In this document: in pieces, positions 27,192 to 36,568 of the stretch
How positions within the stretch are numbered: the stretch's first letter is position 1
Layout: each line of letters starts with the position of its first letter
Source: Thiosocius teredinicola
GTDB lineage: Bacteria > Pseudomonadota > Gammaproteobacteria > Chromatiales > Chromatiaceae
Assembly (NCBI RefSeq): GCF_002009425.1
Contig: NZ_CP019936.1
Location: 3,583,297-3,647,296 of the forward strand
Direction of reading: 5' to 3'
Length of the DNA stretch: 64,000 nt
Translations under genes and position numbers: made by a program
Notes under the pieces: generated by a model
What the model was told of the DNA's origin: nothing
The model's input: only the letters and a program-made list of their open reading frames with translations
The model's database searches: none

Positions 27192-28765
27192 GCGAAAGCC
27201 GCACCATCTGGTCATTTAACGGCGGCCTGCATCTCGACGACCACAAATCGGAATCGAACGGCCGGCCGATCGTCGATCTGCCGATTCCGGCAATACTAAC
27301 GGTTCCGCTGCAGCAGCACATCGGGCAGAGCGCGGAGCCCATCGTGCAGGTCGGCGATGGCGTGAAGAAAGGCCAGATGATCGCGCGCGCCATCGATTTC
27401 GTCAGCGCCGCGGTGCATGCGCCGACCTCCGGCACGGTCACCGCGATCGAACACCGCCCCATTCCCCACCCTTCCGGCCTCAGCGATACCTGCATCGTGA
27501 TTACGGCGGACGGCGAAGATCGATGGGACGAGTTGCCCGAACCGATGACCGATTACACGAGCTACAGCACGGCCGATCTGCGCGAGCGTATCCGTTGGGC
27601 CGGTATCGTCGGCATGGGCGGCGCCGCCTTCCCGACTGCGGTCAAGGTCAACACCAGCGGACAACGACCGATCGACACACTGATCATCAACGCCGCCGAG
27701 TGTGAGCCCTACATCACCTGCGACGATCGCCTGATGCGCGACCAGTCGGCCGACATCGTCGACGGCATCGCCATCTTGCAGCACATCACCGGCGCACGCG
27801 AATGCCTGATCGGCATCGAAGACAACAAACCCGAGGCGGCGCAGGCCTTACGTGCGGCGATTGCCGAACGCGGCGCCGCAAACATCGATGTCGTCGTGGT
27901 GCCTACCCTGTATCCGAGCGGCGGCGAGAAACAGTTGATCCAACTGTTGACCGGACAGGAAGTACCGTCGCAGGGCCTGCCATCGTCAATCGGTGTGTTG
28001 TGCCAGAACGTCGCCACCAGCGCCGCTGTCGCGGATGCGGTGTTGCGTGGACGCCCGCTGATCTCACGTATCGTCACGGTGACCGGCCGGGGCGCACAGA
28101 ACCCAGGCAACTACCGCGTTGCGATCGGCACCCCCGCGGCCTTCGTGGTCGAGCAGAGCGGTGGCTACAGCAGCGACGTCGACCGCCTGATCCTTGGCGG
28201 GCCGATGATGGGCTTCGCACTGCACAGCGATGAGGTGCCCGTCACCAAGGCCGCGAACTGTCTGCTTGCCGCTGCCAAAGCCGAGGTGCCCGGTCCGCGA
28301 GATGCAGCGCGACCCTGCATCCGCTGCGGCGAATGCGCGCGCGTCTGTCCGGCGCAATTGCTGCCGCAGCAACTCTATTGGTATGCGCGCTCACGCGATC
28401 TCGACAAGGTACAGGACTACCACCTGTTCGATTGCATCGAGTGCGGTTGCTGCGCCTACGTCTGCCCCTCGCACATTCCCTTGGTGCACTACTACCGCTT
28501 CGCCAAGACCGAGATCTGGACGCAGGAACGCGATCGCGAAAGGTCCGACATCGCGCGGCGTCGCCACGAGGCCCGCCAGGCGCGCCTGGAGCGCCTGGAA
28601 CAGGAGCGCAAGGCACGCCTGCGACAGAAGAAAGAGGCGTTGGAGAAGAAATCCACCGATGCCAAAGACGATCCGAAAAAGGCCGCCATCGCCGCAGCCA
28701 TGAAGCGCGTCGCGGATAAGAAGGCGGCACAGAGCGCAACCGCTGAACAGACCCCCGAAGAATAA
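27188..28765 (+). CDS. rnfC: Rnf complex subunit RnfC
   Basis: RnfC is the peripheral subunit that carries the NADH/FMN site related to complex I NuoF. The 525-residue product has [13 protein letters not shown] (nucleotide-binding) and [17 protein letters not shown]. Two [4Fe-4S] motifs are [12 protein letters not shown] and [13 protein letters not shown] charged, alanine/lysine-rich C-terminal extension of about 70 residues is probably coiled coil, as in other gammaproteobacterial RnfC proteins of variable length. The start at 27188 overlaps the rnfB stop by four bases. Confidence 0.97.
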   Translation: MSESRTIWSFNGGLHLDDHKSESNGRPIVDLPIPAILTVPLQQHIGQSAEPIVQVGDGVKKGQMIARAIDFVSAAVHAPTSGTVTAIEHRPIPHPSGLSDTCIVITADGEDRWDELPEPMTDYTSYSTADLRERIRWAGIVGMGGAAFPTAVKVNTSGQRPIDTLIINAAECEPYITCDDRLMRDQSADIVDGIAILQHITGARECLIGIEDNKPEAAQALRAAIAERGAANIDVVVVPTLYPSGGEKQLIQLLTGQEVPSQGLPSSIGVLCQNVATSAAVADAVLRGRPLISRIVTVTGRGAQNPGNYRVAIGTPAAFVVEQSGGYSSDVDRLILGGPMMGFALHSDEVPVTKAANCLLAAAKAEVPGPRDAARPCIRCGECARVCPAQLLPQQLYWYARSRDLDKVQDYHLFDCIECGCCAYVCPSHIPLVHYYRFAKTEIWTQERDRERSDIARRRHEARQARLERLEQERKARLRQKKEALEKKSTDAKDDPKKAAIAAAMKRVADKKAAQSATAEQTPEE

Positions 28766-28767
28766 AC

Positions 28768-29811
28768 ATGTTGTTCGAAACCCGAAGCTCTCCCCATTTC
28801 AGCGGCCCACAGAGCGTGACCAAGGTCATGGGCATGGTGCTGTTGGCGCTGATACCGGGTACGGCTGCGCTATTCTGGTACTTCGGCTGGGGCGTGCTGA
28901 TCAATATTGCCATCGCCATCACCACGGCCGTGGTCGCCGAGGCTGCAGTGGTGGGCTTGCGCCGGCGGGACATCGGTTATGCGCTGGGCGATCTGAGCGC
29001 GGTTGTCACCGCCTGGCTGCTGGCGCTGGCGCTGCCGCCGCTGTTGCCCTGGTGGCAGACGGTGATGGGCACCGCCTTCGCGATCGTGATCGTCAAGCAA
29101 TTGTTCGGCGGCCTTGGCTACAACCCTTTCAACCCGGCGATGGCCGGGTATGTGTTGCTGCTGGTGTCGTTCCCGGTGACGATGACGCGCTGGTTGCCAC
29201 CCGACGTGATCAGCAGCCAGGGACTGTCGCTGGCCGACTCGCTGCACATCATCTGGAGCAACTCGCCGCCGGCGGGCCAGACCTGGGATGCACTGACCAG
29301 TGCGACACCGCTCGATCAGATGCGCACCCAGTTGTCGCAGAACCAGATGATCAGCGAGATCCGCGAGAGCCCGCTGTGGGGCGACTTCGGCGGCCGCGGC
29401 TGGGAATGGGTCGGCAACTGGTTTCTGCTTGGTGGCCTGTTCCTGTTGTGGCGTGGTGTCATCAACTGGCGTATTCCGGTCAGCATGCTGGCCTCACTGG
29501 CGCTGGTCGCCGGCGTGTTCTGGGCCATCGATTCACAGACTCACCCCTTCCCCGCATTTCACCTGTTCAGCGGCGGCGCGATGCTCGGCGCCTTCTTCAT
29601 CGCCACCGATCCGGTCACCGCCAGCACGACGCCGCGCGGCCAACTGATCTATGGTGCGCTGATCGGACTGTTCGTGTTCATCATCCGCACCTGGGGCGGC
29701 TATCCCGACGCGGTCGCCTTCTCGGTGTTGCTGATGAACATGGCCGCGCCCACCATCGACTACTACACCCAGCCACGCATCTTCGGTCAGCGGGACGATG
29801 ACGATGCGTAA
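28768..29811 (+). CDS. rnfD: Rnf complex subunit RnfD
   Basis: RnfD is a polytopic membrane subunit with covalently bound FMN. The 347-residue product has about ten helices. The conserved KQLFGGLGYNPFNPAM is present near residue 110-125. The probable flavinylation motif is DALTSAT (about 174-180), with Thr180 as the candidate attachment site. It starts two bases after the rnfC stop and its end overlaps rnfG. The protein is part of the ion-translocation path in characterised Rnf complexes. Confidence 0.97.
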   Translation: MLFETRSSPHFSGPQSVTKVMGMVLLALIPGTAALFWYFGWGVLINIAIAITTAVVAEAAVVGLRRRDIGYALGDLSAVVTAWLLALALPPLLPWWQTVMGTAFAIVIVKQLFGGLGYNPFNPAMAGYVLLLVSFPVTMTRWLPPDVISSQGLSLADSLHIIWSNSPPAGQTWDALTSATPLDQMRTQLSQNQMISEIRESPLWGDFGGRGWEWVGNWFLLGGLFLLWRGVINWRIPVSMLASLALVAGVFWAIDSQTHPFPAFHLFSGGAMLGAFFIATDPVTASTTPRGQLIYGALIGLFVFIIRTWGGYPDAVAFSVLLMNMAAPTIDYYTQPRIFGQRDDDDA

Positions 29812-30445
29812 CCTGCCGATCCTGATGTCCGGCGTGTTGCTCGGCCTGTTCGGCATCCTGGGGGCCGCATTGGTCGGCGTGAGCTACGAAGGCACCGCCG
29901 AGCAGATCGCGCACAACGAACGCGAGGCCCTGCTGCAGCAACTCGAGGTGCTGGTACCGGGCAAATCCATCGACAATGACATTCTCAATGATGTCGTACA
30001 GATTTCGGCGCCGGAAACACTCGGCGCCGAGTCCACCCAGGTGCATCTGGCCCGTCTGGGCGACAAGCCGGTCGCTGCCGTGTTCAGCCCGGTGGTCATG
30101 CAAGGCTACAGCGGCCCCATTCGACTGATCGTTGCCGTGCGCTACGATGGAACAGTGTCGGGCGTACGCGTGTTGTCGCACCGTGAAACACCCGGGCTCG
30201 GCGACAAGATCGAGATCGAACGCACCGACTGGATCACCGGTTTCGACGGCAAGTCGCTGCTCGACACGGCCGCAGAACAATGGCGGGTGAAGCGTGACGG
30301 CGGCGTGTTCGACCAGTTCACGGGCGCGACGGTCACGCCGCGCGCAGTCGTCAAAGGCGTGCGCGAAACGCTCGCCTATTTCAATGAGCACAAGTTGCAG
30401 TTGTTCGGTCTCGAACAGGCTGCTGTGGAGAAAAGCGATGAGTGA
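29798..30445 (+). CDS. rnfG: Rnf complex subunit RnfG
   Basis: RnfG has one membrane helix (about 7-28) and a periplasmic FMN-binding domain. The flavinylation motif DQFTGATVT is at about 172-180, with Thr178 as the expected FMN attachment site. [13 protein letters not shown] is also conserved. The 215-residue length is normal. Two in-frame ATGs at 29798 and 29804 are both possible starts; both lie inside rnfD. The apbE-type flavin transferase needed for modification is not in this window. Confidence 0.96.
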   Translation: MTMRNLPILMSGVLLGLFGILGAALVGVSYEGTAEQIAHNEREALLQQLEVLVPGKSIDNDILNDVVQISAPETLGAESTQVHLARLGDKPVAAVFSPVVMQGYSGPIRLIVAVRYDGTVSGVRVLSHRETPGLGDKIEIERTDWITGFDGKSLLDTAAEQWRVKRDGGVFDQFTGATVTPRAVVKGVRETLAYFNEHKLQLFGLEQAAVEKSDE

Positions 30446-31127
30446 CGGTTATCGCAGGATCGTCGTCGACGGTCTTTGGACCAACAACCAGGCGCTGGTC
30501 GCGCTCCTCGGCTTGTGCCCCTTGCTTGCAGTGTCGAATACCCTGATCAACGGGCTCGGTCTTGGGCTGGCTACCACCGCGGTACTTGCCTTGTCGAACG
30601 TATCGGTCTCGATCATTCGCAACTGGGTGCGTCCCGAGATCCGTCTACCGGTATTCGTTCTGATCATCGCGTCGTTCGTCACCACCGTCGAGTTGGTCAT
30701 GAACGCGTATTTTCATGGCTTGTACAAGGTACTGGGCATCTTCATTCCACTGATCGTGACCAACTGCGCCATCATCGGCCGCGCCGAGGCCTTCGCCTCG
30801 CGCAACGCCGTCCCGCGCGCGCTGGTCGATGGCCTGTCGATCGGCATCGGTTTCACACTGGCGCTGGTCGTCCTGGGCGGCAGCCGCGAACTCATCGGGC
30901 AAGGCACCCTGTTCGATGGCGCGCACCTGATGTTCGGCGAGTTCGCGCGTGACTGGCGCTGGACCATCGACGACGAATACCCGGGTATCCTGCTGGCGGT
31001 GTTGCCACCCGGAGCATTCATGGGCCTGGGCATGATGATCGCGTTGAAGAACATCATCGACAAACGGTTCGGCCAGCGCAAAGCGGCGGTCGTCACGACG
31101 ACCGAGCCGGTGGCGACAAGCTCATAG
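30438..31127 (+). CDS. rnfE: Rnf complex subunit RnfE
   Basis: RnfE is the RnfA-related membrane subunit, in inverted topology. The 229-residue product has [19 protein letters not shown] near the N terminus and [19 protein letters not shown] in the middle. It also has [14 protein letters not shown] near the end. The ATG at 30438 overlaps rnfG by eight bases. It closes the rnf operon. In enteric bacteria nth follows directly, but here three other genes come first. Confidence 0.97.
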   Translation: MSDGYRRIVVDGLWTNNQALVALLGLCPLLAVSNTLINGLGLGLATTAVLALSNVSVSIIRNWVRPEIRLPVFVLIIASFVTTVELVMNAYFHGLYKVLGIFIPLIVTNCAIIGRAEAFASRNAVPRALVDGLSIGIGFTLALVVLGGSRELIGQGTLFDGAHLMFGEFARDWRWTIDDEYPGILLAVLPPGAFMGLGMMIALKNIIDKRFGQRKAAVVTTTEPVATSS

Positions 31128-31249
31128 CGACGGCGGCGACGCCGCATCGCTGCCCGTTAGTGCGGGGCCCGTCGCAAATCGCCTGAGCGGTCGTCCCCTG
31201 TGCCGCTCGGTTCGCGCACACTCGAGTCAACGGCTGAAAGGAGATACCC

Positions 31250-31816
31250 GTGTCGCTACGATTCACCCTCTTTTTGACGGTCCTGTCCCTTTGCTTGGCC
31301 TCCTTGGTCGCAACGGCGCAGGATGCGACCCAAACCACGACGCAGCCAACAGCCCAAGACGCAGCGAAAAACGCGCTGGCCGTAGAACTGCTGGAAATCA
31401 CGGAATCGCGCAAGCTGGTCGACCAGATGATTCCGCAAGTGAAAACCCAGATGAAAACAATGTTCCGCCAGATGTTGGGCAACCAGCAACTGGATGAGGA
31501 CCTGTTGGTCGTGTTCGACAAGTACAGCGAACGCATGGTCGATCTCCTCAAACAGGAAATGCGCTGGGAGAAGCTCGAACCGCACTATGTGCAGATCTAC
31601 GTCGACGTGTTCAGCGAAGACGAGCTGCGCGACCTGATCGCGTTCTACCGCACGCCGCTCGGGCAGAAAATGCTGGAGAAGATGCCGCAGATCATGCAGG
31701 CCTCGCTGGCTATCTCACAGCAACAGATGAGGGACATCCTGCCGCAGATTCAGTCACTGGGTGTAGAGATGGCCACCGAGATGCAAGCGGTGAAGGCACA
31801 ACGCAAAAGCGAATGA
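31250..31816 (+). CDS. DUF2059 family exported protein
   Basis: This is a 188-residue protein with a signal peptide ending near ATAQDA (about 21-25). A helical DUF2059 domain follows, with the typical FSEDELRDLIAFYRTPLGQKMLEKMP (split here as DELRDLIAFYRTPLG, then KMLEKMP). The function of DUF2059 proteins is unknown; they are periplasmic or envelope-associated. The start is a GTG at 31250 with GGAG in the right position. Its stop overlaps the next gene by four bases. It lies between rnfE and nth. Confidence 0.85.
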   Translation: MSLRFTLFLTVLSLCLASLVATAQDATQTTTQPTAQDAAKNALAVELLEITESRKLVDQMIPQVKTQMKTMFRQMLGNQQLDEDLLVVFDKYSERMVDLLKQEMRWEKLEPHYVQIYVDVFSEDELRDLIAFYRTPLGQKMLEKMPQIMQASLAISQQQMRDILPQIQSLGVEMATEMQAVKAQRKSE

Positions 31817-32238
31817 CCTCGCTCGACCCACACCAGCCATTCGAGCTCGAGATTGCCGTCTGCCCGGATGACATCGATCTGCTCGACCACGTCAACAACG
31901 TGATCTATCTACGCTGGGTTCAGGACGCCGCAGTTGCACACTGGGTTGCGGCCGCCAACGATGAAGAGAAAGCGGCGTTGCTGTGGGTGGTCGTTCGCCA
32001 TGAGATCGATTACAAGCGACCGGCGACCGCCGCGGATGTGGTCATCGCCCGCACCTGGGTCGGCGAAGCCGATCAGCGTACGTTCGAACGCCACACCGAG
32101 ATCATCCGCAAACGCGACAACAAGCTACTCGCCAGAGCGCGCACCTTGTGGCGGCCGATCGATGCCGTCAGCAGACACCCCATCGCGGTCGACGAACAGG
32201 TCTACCAACGCTTCTCAAGCAACCACGCCTCGAGTTGA
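31813..32238 (+). CDS. acyl-CoA thioesterase, 4HBT hotdog family
   Basis: This is a 141-residue cytosolic hotdog-fold protein. The YbgC/4HBT signature is visible as DIDLLDHVNNVIYLRWVQDA, with the aspartate-histidine-asparagine arrangement, followed by HEIDYKRPATAADVV. Such enzymes hydrolyse acyl-CoA thioesters. Chain-length preference cannot be read here. It overlaps the DUF2059 gene by four bases, so the two are co-translated. It is convergent with the hybrid kinase gene. Confidence 0.9.
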   Translation: MTSLDPHQPFELEIAVCPDDIDLLDHVNNVIYLRWVQDAAVAHWVAAANDEEKAALLWVVVRHEIDYKRPATAADVVIARTWVGEADQRTFERHTEIIRKRDNKLLARARTLWRPIDAVSRHPIAVDEQVYQRFSSNHASS

Positions 32239-32253
32239 GCCCCACTCGGCGGC

Positions 32254-34335
32254 CTAGGAACGGCACGGAATACCGTAACGCAGAATCAGCTCCTGCAGCA
32301 CATGCGGGTCGACCGGCTTGGTCAGAAAGTCGTCCATGCCGGCCAGCATGCATTCCGATCTGGCGTCTTCAGCGGCATTCGCGGTCAGCGCAATGATCGG
32401 CAGGTGGTCGCCCACAGCCTCCTGCTTGCGATAGGCGCGGGTAAAGTCGATACCGTCCATCTTGGGCATGCGCAGATCGATGAATGCCAGATCGAAGTCT
32501 CCGGACTTCGCCGCCTCGAATGCCGCCTTGCCGTCGCGCACCAGCGTCACGTCGCAGCCTACCTTGCGCAACAGGCTGTAGATCAGCTTGGCATTGATGT
32601 CGTCGTCTTCGGCGACCAGCAGGCGCCCGACAACACCGGTGATCTGCGGCATCGGCGCAGTCAGATCGGCGGCAAAATCTTCGACACTCTCGGGCGCCAC
32701 GACGCTGGCCATGGCCTGCCACAACTGCACACTATTGATCGGCTTGAACGCGCGCCCGGACATCATGCCGCCGATCGGCGGCTTACGCCGGGGGTAGTGC
32801 AGGTAAACGATCGGCGCGTCGCTGCCGAGCACCTTGTGTACCAGATTGCCGACCCGATCGAGGTCGACGCCGCGCGGTTCATCGACGACCAGCACCAGGC
32901 GACGCCCCGGACCCTGGCTCTCGCCGGACAAGGCACCCAGTTGATCGATGCTGCCGACAATCTCGGTATGCATGCCGGCGGCTTCGCAGGTCTCGGCGAT
33001 CGCGTCGGCGCTCTCCCGGTTCTGCTCGAAGATCAATACCCGCACACCGCGCAATACGCCGGGCGCCTTGGGTGGCGTCGACGAGGACGACTGCAGGAAC
33101 GGCAGCTTCACCCAGAAGGTACTGCCCTTGCCTTCCTCGCTCTCAACACCGATTGCGCCGTCCATCAGGCGCGCCAGGTCGCGCGCAATCGCCGTGCCCA
33201 GACCGGTGCCGCCATGCCGGCGTGTCGACGACAGATCACCTTGCCAGAAACTGTCGAACACGTGCCGCACACGGTCGGCGGAGATGCCGATACCGGTATC
33301 CCGGATAACCACCTGCAGATAGGGCTTGGCAATGTCGTCGTCGGCAGGCATGACGCGCGCCGAAACGACGATGAAACCTTCATCGGTGAACTTGGCGGCA
33401 TTGCCGACCAGATTGAACAGGATCTGGCGGAAACGCAGTTCGTCACCGTACACATATTCAGGAACGTCGGGGGCAATCTGGCAGATCAGCTCGACGCCTT
33501 TCTCGACCGCCTGATTGCTCAACGCCCAACAGGTCTCGTTGATCGAATCGCGAATCACGAACTTGCCCGGCTTGAGTTCGAGCTTGCCGGCATCGATCTT
33601 GGACAGGTCGAGAATGTCGCCGATCAGTGCCTGCAACACATCGGCCGAGGTGTTGATCGAATCGAGGTACTCGCGTTGCTCGTCGTCGAGCTTGGTGCGC
33701 TTGAGCAGCCCCGCCATACCGATCACACCGGACAGCGGCGTGCGCAGTTCGTGGGTCATGGTGGCGAGAAAATCGCCGCGCGCCCGGTTCGCAGCCTCCG
33801 CCGCCTGCTTGGCAGACTGCAGTTTGCGCAACAGGGTGTACTCGTAGGCCGGCAACACCACCAACACCAGCGACACGAACAGCACCTCGATCGGCTGCAT
33901 TCGCCAGTCACCCAACAAGGCGGCTACGACCGCAAATGAAATCAGGCTGCCGACCGAGGCGACCAGCAGGTTGTTCTTGCCGTAACGCATGCCCTGCGAC
34001 AGGAACGATACCGCGTACAGCAGATAGTAAGGGCCGGTCGCGTCGCCGGTGAGATAGATCGACCCCGTCGTGCCGCTCAGATCAGCCAGAATGCTGGCGT
34101 AGGTACGCCAGCGCAGCGTTTCGGGCCGCAGGATCGTACTGATCAGGATGGTGACGAACCAGACGAAATGGATGCTGAACAACAAGGCATACTGCTGCCA
34201 GGTGAAGTCGTAGCTGCCGATCCACCCAGCGATACCCACCATCGTGACCATGAACACCCAGATCGCCAGCCGCACGAGCGCCGACTGAAACTCCTGCGAC
34301 GAACGTATCTGCGCGGGTATTTGCATGCGAAGCAT
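32254..34335 (-). CDS. membrane hybrid sensor histidine kinase
   Basis: This is a 693-residue protein. Five to six hydrophobic helices (about 20-165) are followed by HisKA with the phosphorylated histidine in MTHELRTPLSG (His195). HATPase follows, with IVFNLVGN-type and DTGIGISADRVRHVF segments and HGGTGLGTAIARDLARLMDG. A degenerate receiver region comes next (about 435-545), then a canonical receiver with LLVAEDDDIN and FIDLRMPKMDG. No extracytoplasmic sensor domain is seen. The layout resembles RpfC-type kinases with a membrane sensor, but without an Hpt domain. The ATG at 34335 is chosen for its GGGAC upstream; the longer frame to 34617 looks non-coding. Confidence 0.92.
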   Translation of the reverse strand: MLRMQIPAQIRSSQEFQSALVRLAIWVFMVTMVGIAGWIGSYDFTWQQYALLFSIHFVWFVTILISTILRPETLRWRTYASILADLSGTTGSIYLTGDATGPYYLLYAVSFLSQGMRYGKNNLLVASVGSLISFAVVAALLGDWRMQPIEVLFVSLVLVVLPAYEYTLLRKLQSAKQAAEAANRARGDFLATMTHELRTPLSGVIGMAGLLKRTKLDDEQREYLDSINTSADVLQALIGDILDLSKIDAGKLELKPGKFVIRDSINETCWALSNQAVEKGVELICQIAPDVPEYVYGDELRFRQILFNLVGNAAKFTDEGFIVVSARVMPADDDIAKPYLQVVIRDTGIGISADRVRHVFDSFWQGDLSSTRRHGGTGLGTAIARDLARLMDGAIGVESEEGKGSTFWVKLPFLQSSSSTPPKAPGVLRGVRVLIFEQNRESADAIAETCEAAGMHTEIVGSIDQLGALSGESQGPGRRLVLVVDEPRGVDLDRVGNLVHKVLGSDAPIVYLHYPRRKPPIGGMMSGRAFKPINSVQLWQAMASVVAPESVEDFAADLTAPMPQITGVVGRLLVAEDDDINAKLIYSLLRKVGCDVTLVRDGKAAFEAAKSGDFDLAFIDLRMPKMDGIDFTRAYRKQEAVGDHLPIIALTANAAEDARSECMLAGMDDFLTKPVDPHVLQELILRYGIPCRS

Positions 34336-34667
34336 CGATTGTCCCTGCCGCAGCCGGCCACCTCCCCATCGTGACCCGACTACCGTTAATTTTTTCTTTG
34401 TCTCTGATCCGGAGACGTCATTGTCAACCAGCCCGGCTGCCCCAGCGGACATGTTGTGATCGGGGCTTGAGCGCCTTGCCGGCAAAAGAGCACAACCTGC
34501 CACGTCGCTCGCCACGCCGCAAGCGGTAGACGCGCGGCGCGCCGAAGCGACCCCGGGAAGGACCGCCATACATGGCATTAGCGCAACAGTTCTAGGATGA
34601 TAGCAACCCGCGGACACCTGATGCGTGACCGCCTTCGTCGACCAGAGCCAGTACCCCGGTAAAGCAC
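34336..34667. other. divergent intergenic region between hybrid kinase and nth
   Basis: No supported gene is present; the frame that covers most of it on the minus strand has atypical composition. It should hold the promoters for both genes. A TTGACA hexamer is present on the minus strand near 34420, but I see no matching -10 box. Confidence 0.35.
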
Positions 34668-35300
34668 ATGAACAAGGCCAAGCGCCAGGAAATTTTCGAA
34701 AGACTTAGAGCCGCCAACCCCGCGCCGACCACCGAGCTGGTTTATTCATCACCGTTTGAGTTGCTGATCGCCGTCATACTCTCTGCCCAGGCGACCGACA
34801 AGGGTGTCAACAAGGCGACCGCCAAATTGTTTCCGGTCGCCAACACGCCTGAGACGATCCATGCGCTCGGTGTCGATGGATTGAAGGAATACATCAAGAC
34901 CATCGGCCTGTACAACAGCAAGGCGGAGAACGTCATCAAGACGTGCCAGGCGCTGATCGAGCAACACGCCGGCGAGGTGCCCGACAACCGCGCCGATCTC
35001 GAAGCCCTGCCGGGTGTCGGCCGCAAAACCGCCAACGTGGTCCTCAATACGGCGTTCGGCGAACCCACCATGGCGGTCGATACGCACATCTTCCGCGTCG
35101 CCAACCGAACCGGTATCGCGCCTGGCAAGACCGTGTTGCAGGTCGAGAAACGCCTGCTGCGACTCATCCCCAAGGAATTCCTGCACGATGCCCACCACTG
35201 GCTGATCCTGCACGGCCGTTACACCTGCCTGGCGCGCAAGCCGCGATGCGGCTCCTGCCTGATCGAGGACCTGTGCGAATACCGTCACAAAACCGCCTGA
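34668..35300 (+). CDS. nth: endonuclease III
   Basis: Nth is a DNA glycosylase/AP lyase that removes oxidised pyrimidines. The 210-residue product has the helix-hairpin-helix LPGVGRKTANVVLNTAFG with the catalytic lysine, and the catalytic aspartate in AVDTHIFRVANRTG. The C-terminal [4Fe-4S] loop is CLARKPRCGSCLIEDLC with spacing C-x6-C-x2-C-x5-C. Length matches the family. In enteric bacteria this gene ends the rnf/rsx operon; here it is separated from it by an inserted block. Confidence 0.97.
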   Translation: MNKAKRQEIFERLRAANPAPTTELVYSSPFELLIAVILSAQATDKGVNKATAKLFPVANTPETIHALGVDGLKEYIKTIGLYNSKAENVIKTCQALIEQHAGEVPDNRADLEALPGVGRKTANVVLNTAFGEPTMAVDTHIFRVANRTGIAPGKTVLQVEKRLLRLIPKEFLHDAHHWLILHGRYTCLARKPRCGSCLIEDLCEYRHKTA

Positions 35301-35433
35301 ACGCTGCACGCCGAAAACGCGCGGGGTGTCATCGCGCACATCTCTGTCTATGCTTGCCCTGACCACTTTGATTTCGCACAGGGACAGTTGCTGTGGCACC
35401 ATGCGGCATCGCCGATAACATACCTTGGTCTCG

Positions 35434-35859
35434 ATGTTCGGACAGAATCGCGACGAGTTGCGTCGCTTCTTTCGCCAAGCCTGGGAGAAACGCACGCAGG
35501 GCCTCCCCCTACAGCCGCTTGAACAGCTCGTGGCCCAGGTGATCGAACTGCATCCCGAATACCACCGGCATCTCGCCGACGAACGCCAGTTGCAGCGTGA
35601 TTTCACCCCCGACGACGGCGAGACCAACCCCTGGCTGCACATGGGCATGCATATCACCCTCGGCGAACAGGTGGCGAGCGATCGACCGCCGGGCATCCGC
35701 ACGCAATATCAGCAATTGGTGAAACAGTTCGCCGACCAGCACGCAGCCGAACACGCCATGATGGACTGTCTCGGCGTGGTGCTGTGGGAGGCACAGCGCG
35801 CCGGCAGCATGCCGGACGAAGCGGCTTATCTCGAATGTCTTAGAAAACTGTCGAAATGA
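35434..35859 (+). CDS. DUF1841 family protein
   Basis: This is a 141-residue cytosolic protein of DUF1841, a family of unknown function conserved in beta- and gammaproteobacteria. The family opening MFGQNRDELRRFFRQAW is followed by NPWLHMGMHITLGEQV. The C-terminal EHAMMDCLGVVLWEAQR is also present. The ATG at 35434 is preferred over the upstream TTG. It follows nth by about 130 bases on the same strand, a common neighbourhood for this family. Confidence 0.88.
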   Translation: MFGQNRDELRRFFRQAWEKRTQGLPLQPLEQLVAQVIELHPEYHRHLADERQLQRDFTPDDGETNPWLHMGMHITLGEQVASDRPPGIRTQYQQLVKQFADQHAAEHAMMDCLGVVLWEAQRAGSMPDEAAYLECLRKLSK

Positions 35860-36069
35860 AATAACTCCGGAGCAAGCCCGGTCTTAGGCGGTGAACCCAG
35901 GGCGCAAAAGCGCGTCGAACAGTGACGACTCGCCCGACGGGTACAAAAAACGAAACTTTTTGCCGGACGCAGCCGGGAGACCAGCAGCGCACGGTTTGGA
36001 AAAACTGGCGACCATCCGGCACAAAAATTTCCGGCGTCCCAGACCACTGCAACTCATTAGGAGAGTGAA

Positions 36070-36459
36070 ATGTCGAAGAAAACCATGAAACCGGTTGTTG
36101 CTGCTATTGGTGCTGCTTTCGCAGGTTCGATGCTGATGGCCGGTGCTGCCAACGCTGCCGCAAACCCGTTCTCGTTGAACGAGCTCAACGGCGGCTACAC
36201 CCAGATCGCCGACAACCACGAAGGCAAGTGTGGCGGCTCGAAGGGCGAAGAAGGCAAGTGTGGTGCCGGTAAGTGCGGCGGCTCCAAGGGCGCCGAAGGC
36301 AAGTGCGGCGGTTCGAAAGACGCTGAAGGCAAGTGCGGCGCTGGCAAGTGCGGCGGCTCGAAAGACGCTGAAGGCAAGTGTGGCGCCGGCAAGTGCGGCG
36401 GCTCGAAGAAGGATGCCGAAGGCAAGTGCGGCGCTGGTAAGTGCGGCGGCTCGAAGTAA
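36070..36459 (+). CDS. bufA: bufferin-like RiPP precursor with Cys-Gly-Lys repeats
   Basis: This is a 129-residue exported precursor. A signal peptide (about 1-30, ending near ANAAANP) and a short linker (FSLNELNGGYTQIADNHEG) precede a low-complexity region of about 80 residues. That region is built of EGKCGGSK, EGKCGAGKCGGSK and DAEGKCG units. I count ten cysteines, all in KCG contexts. In bufferins, MNIO enzymes convert such cysteines to thiooxazole groups that bind copper. The gene is followed by DUF692, DUF2063 and DoxX genes, the known bufferin order. AGGAGAG precedes the ATG. Confidence 0.9.
   Translation: MSKKTMKPVVAAIGAAFAGSMLMAGAANAAANPFSLNELNGGYTQIADNHEGKCGGSKGEEGKCGAGKCGGSKGAEGKCGGSKDAEGKCGAGKCGGSKDAEGKCGAGKCGGSKKDAEGKCGAGKCGGSK
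36230..36459 (+). repeat. tandem coding repeats in the precursor gene
   Basis: Near-identical units of about 27-48 bases encode EGKCGGSK and EGKCGAGKCGGSK with DA, GA or KDA joints. Two or more units match closely at the DNA level. This predicts copy-number change by slippage or recombination. Confidence 0.85.
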
Positions 36460-36520
36460 TCCGACACCAGCCGGCGTGATCGCGGTAGAACTCACTGTTC
36501 GTGCCGCGTGACCGCATCCC

Positions 36521-36546
36521 GACAGACCCCGGCAACGGGGTCTGTC
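36521..36546 (+). terminator. strong GNRA-loop hairpin between precursor and enzyme genes
   Basis: GACAGACCCC and GGGGTCTGTC form a 10-bp stem (11 with the next G-C pair) closed by GCAA. No long U tract follows, so it may be a partial terminator or a 3' stabiliser. It would keep precursor mRNA in excess over enzyme mRNA. Confidence 0.65.
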
Positions 36547-36568
36547 ATTCAATGCGATGGGATCCGCG

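Noticed and set aside
32302-33939. A 545-residue plus-strand frame
   Set aside because: It mirrors the hybrid kinase gene, which has clear HisKA, HATPase and receiver motifs.
36230-36459. A CRISPR-like array suggested by the regular repeats
   Set aside because: The repeats are in frame, encode EGKCG units and have no unique spacers.
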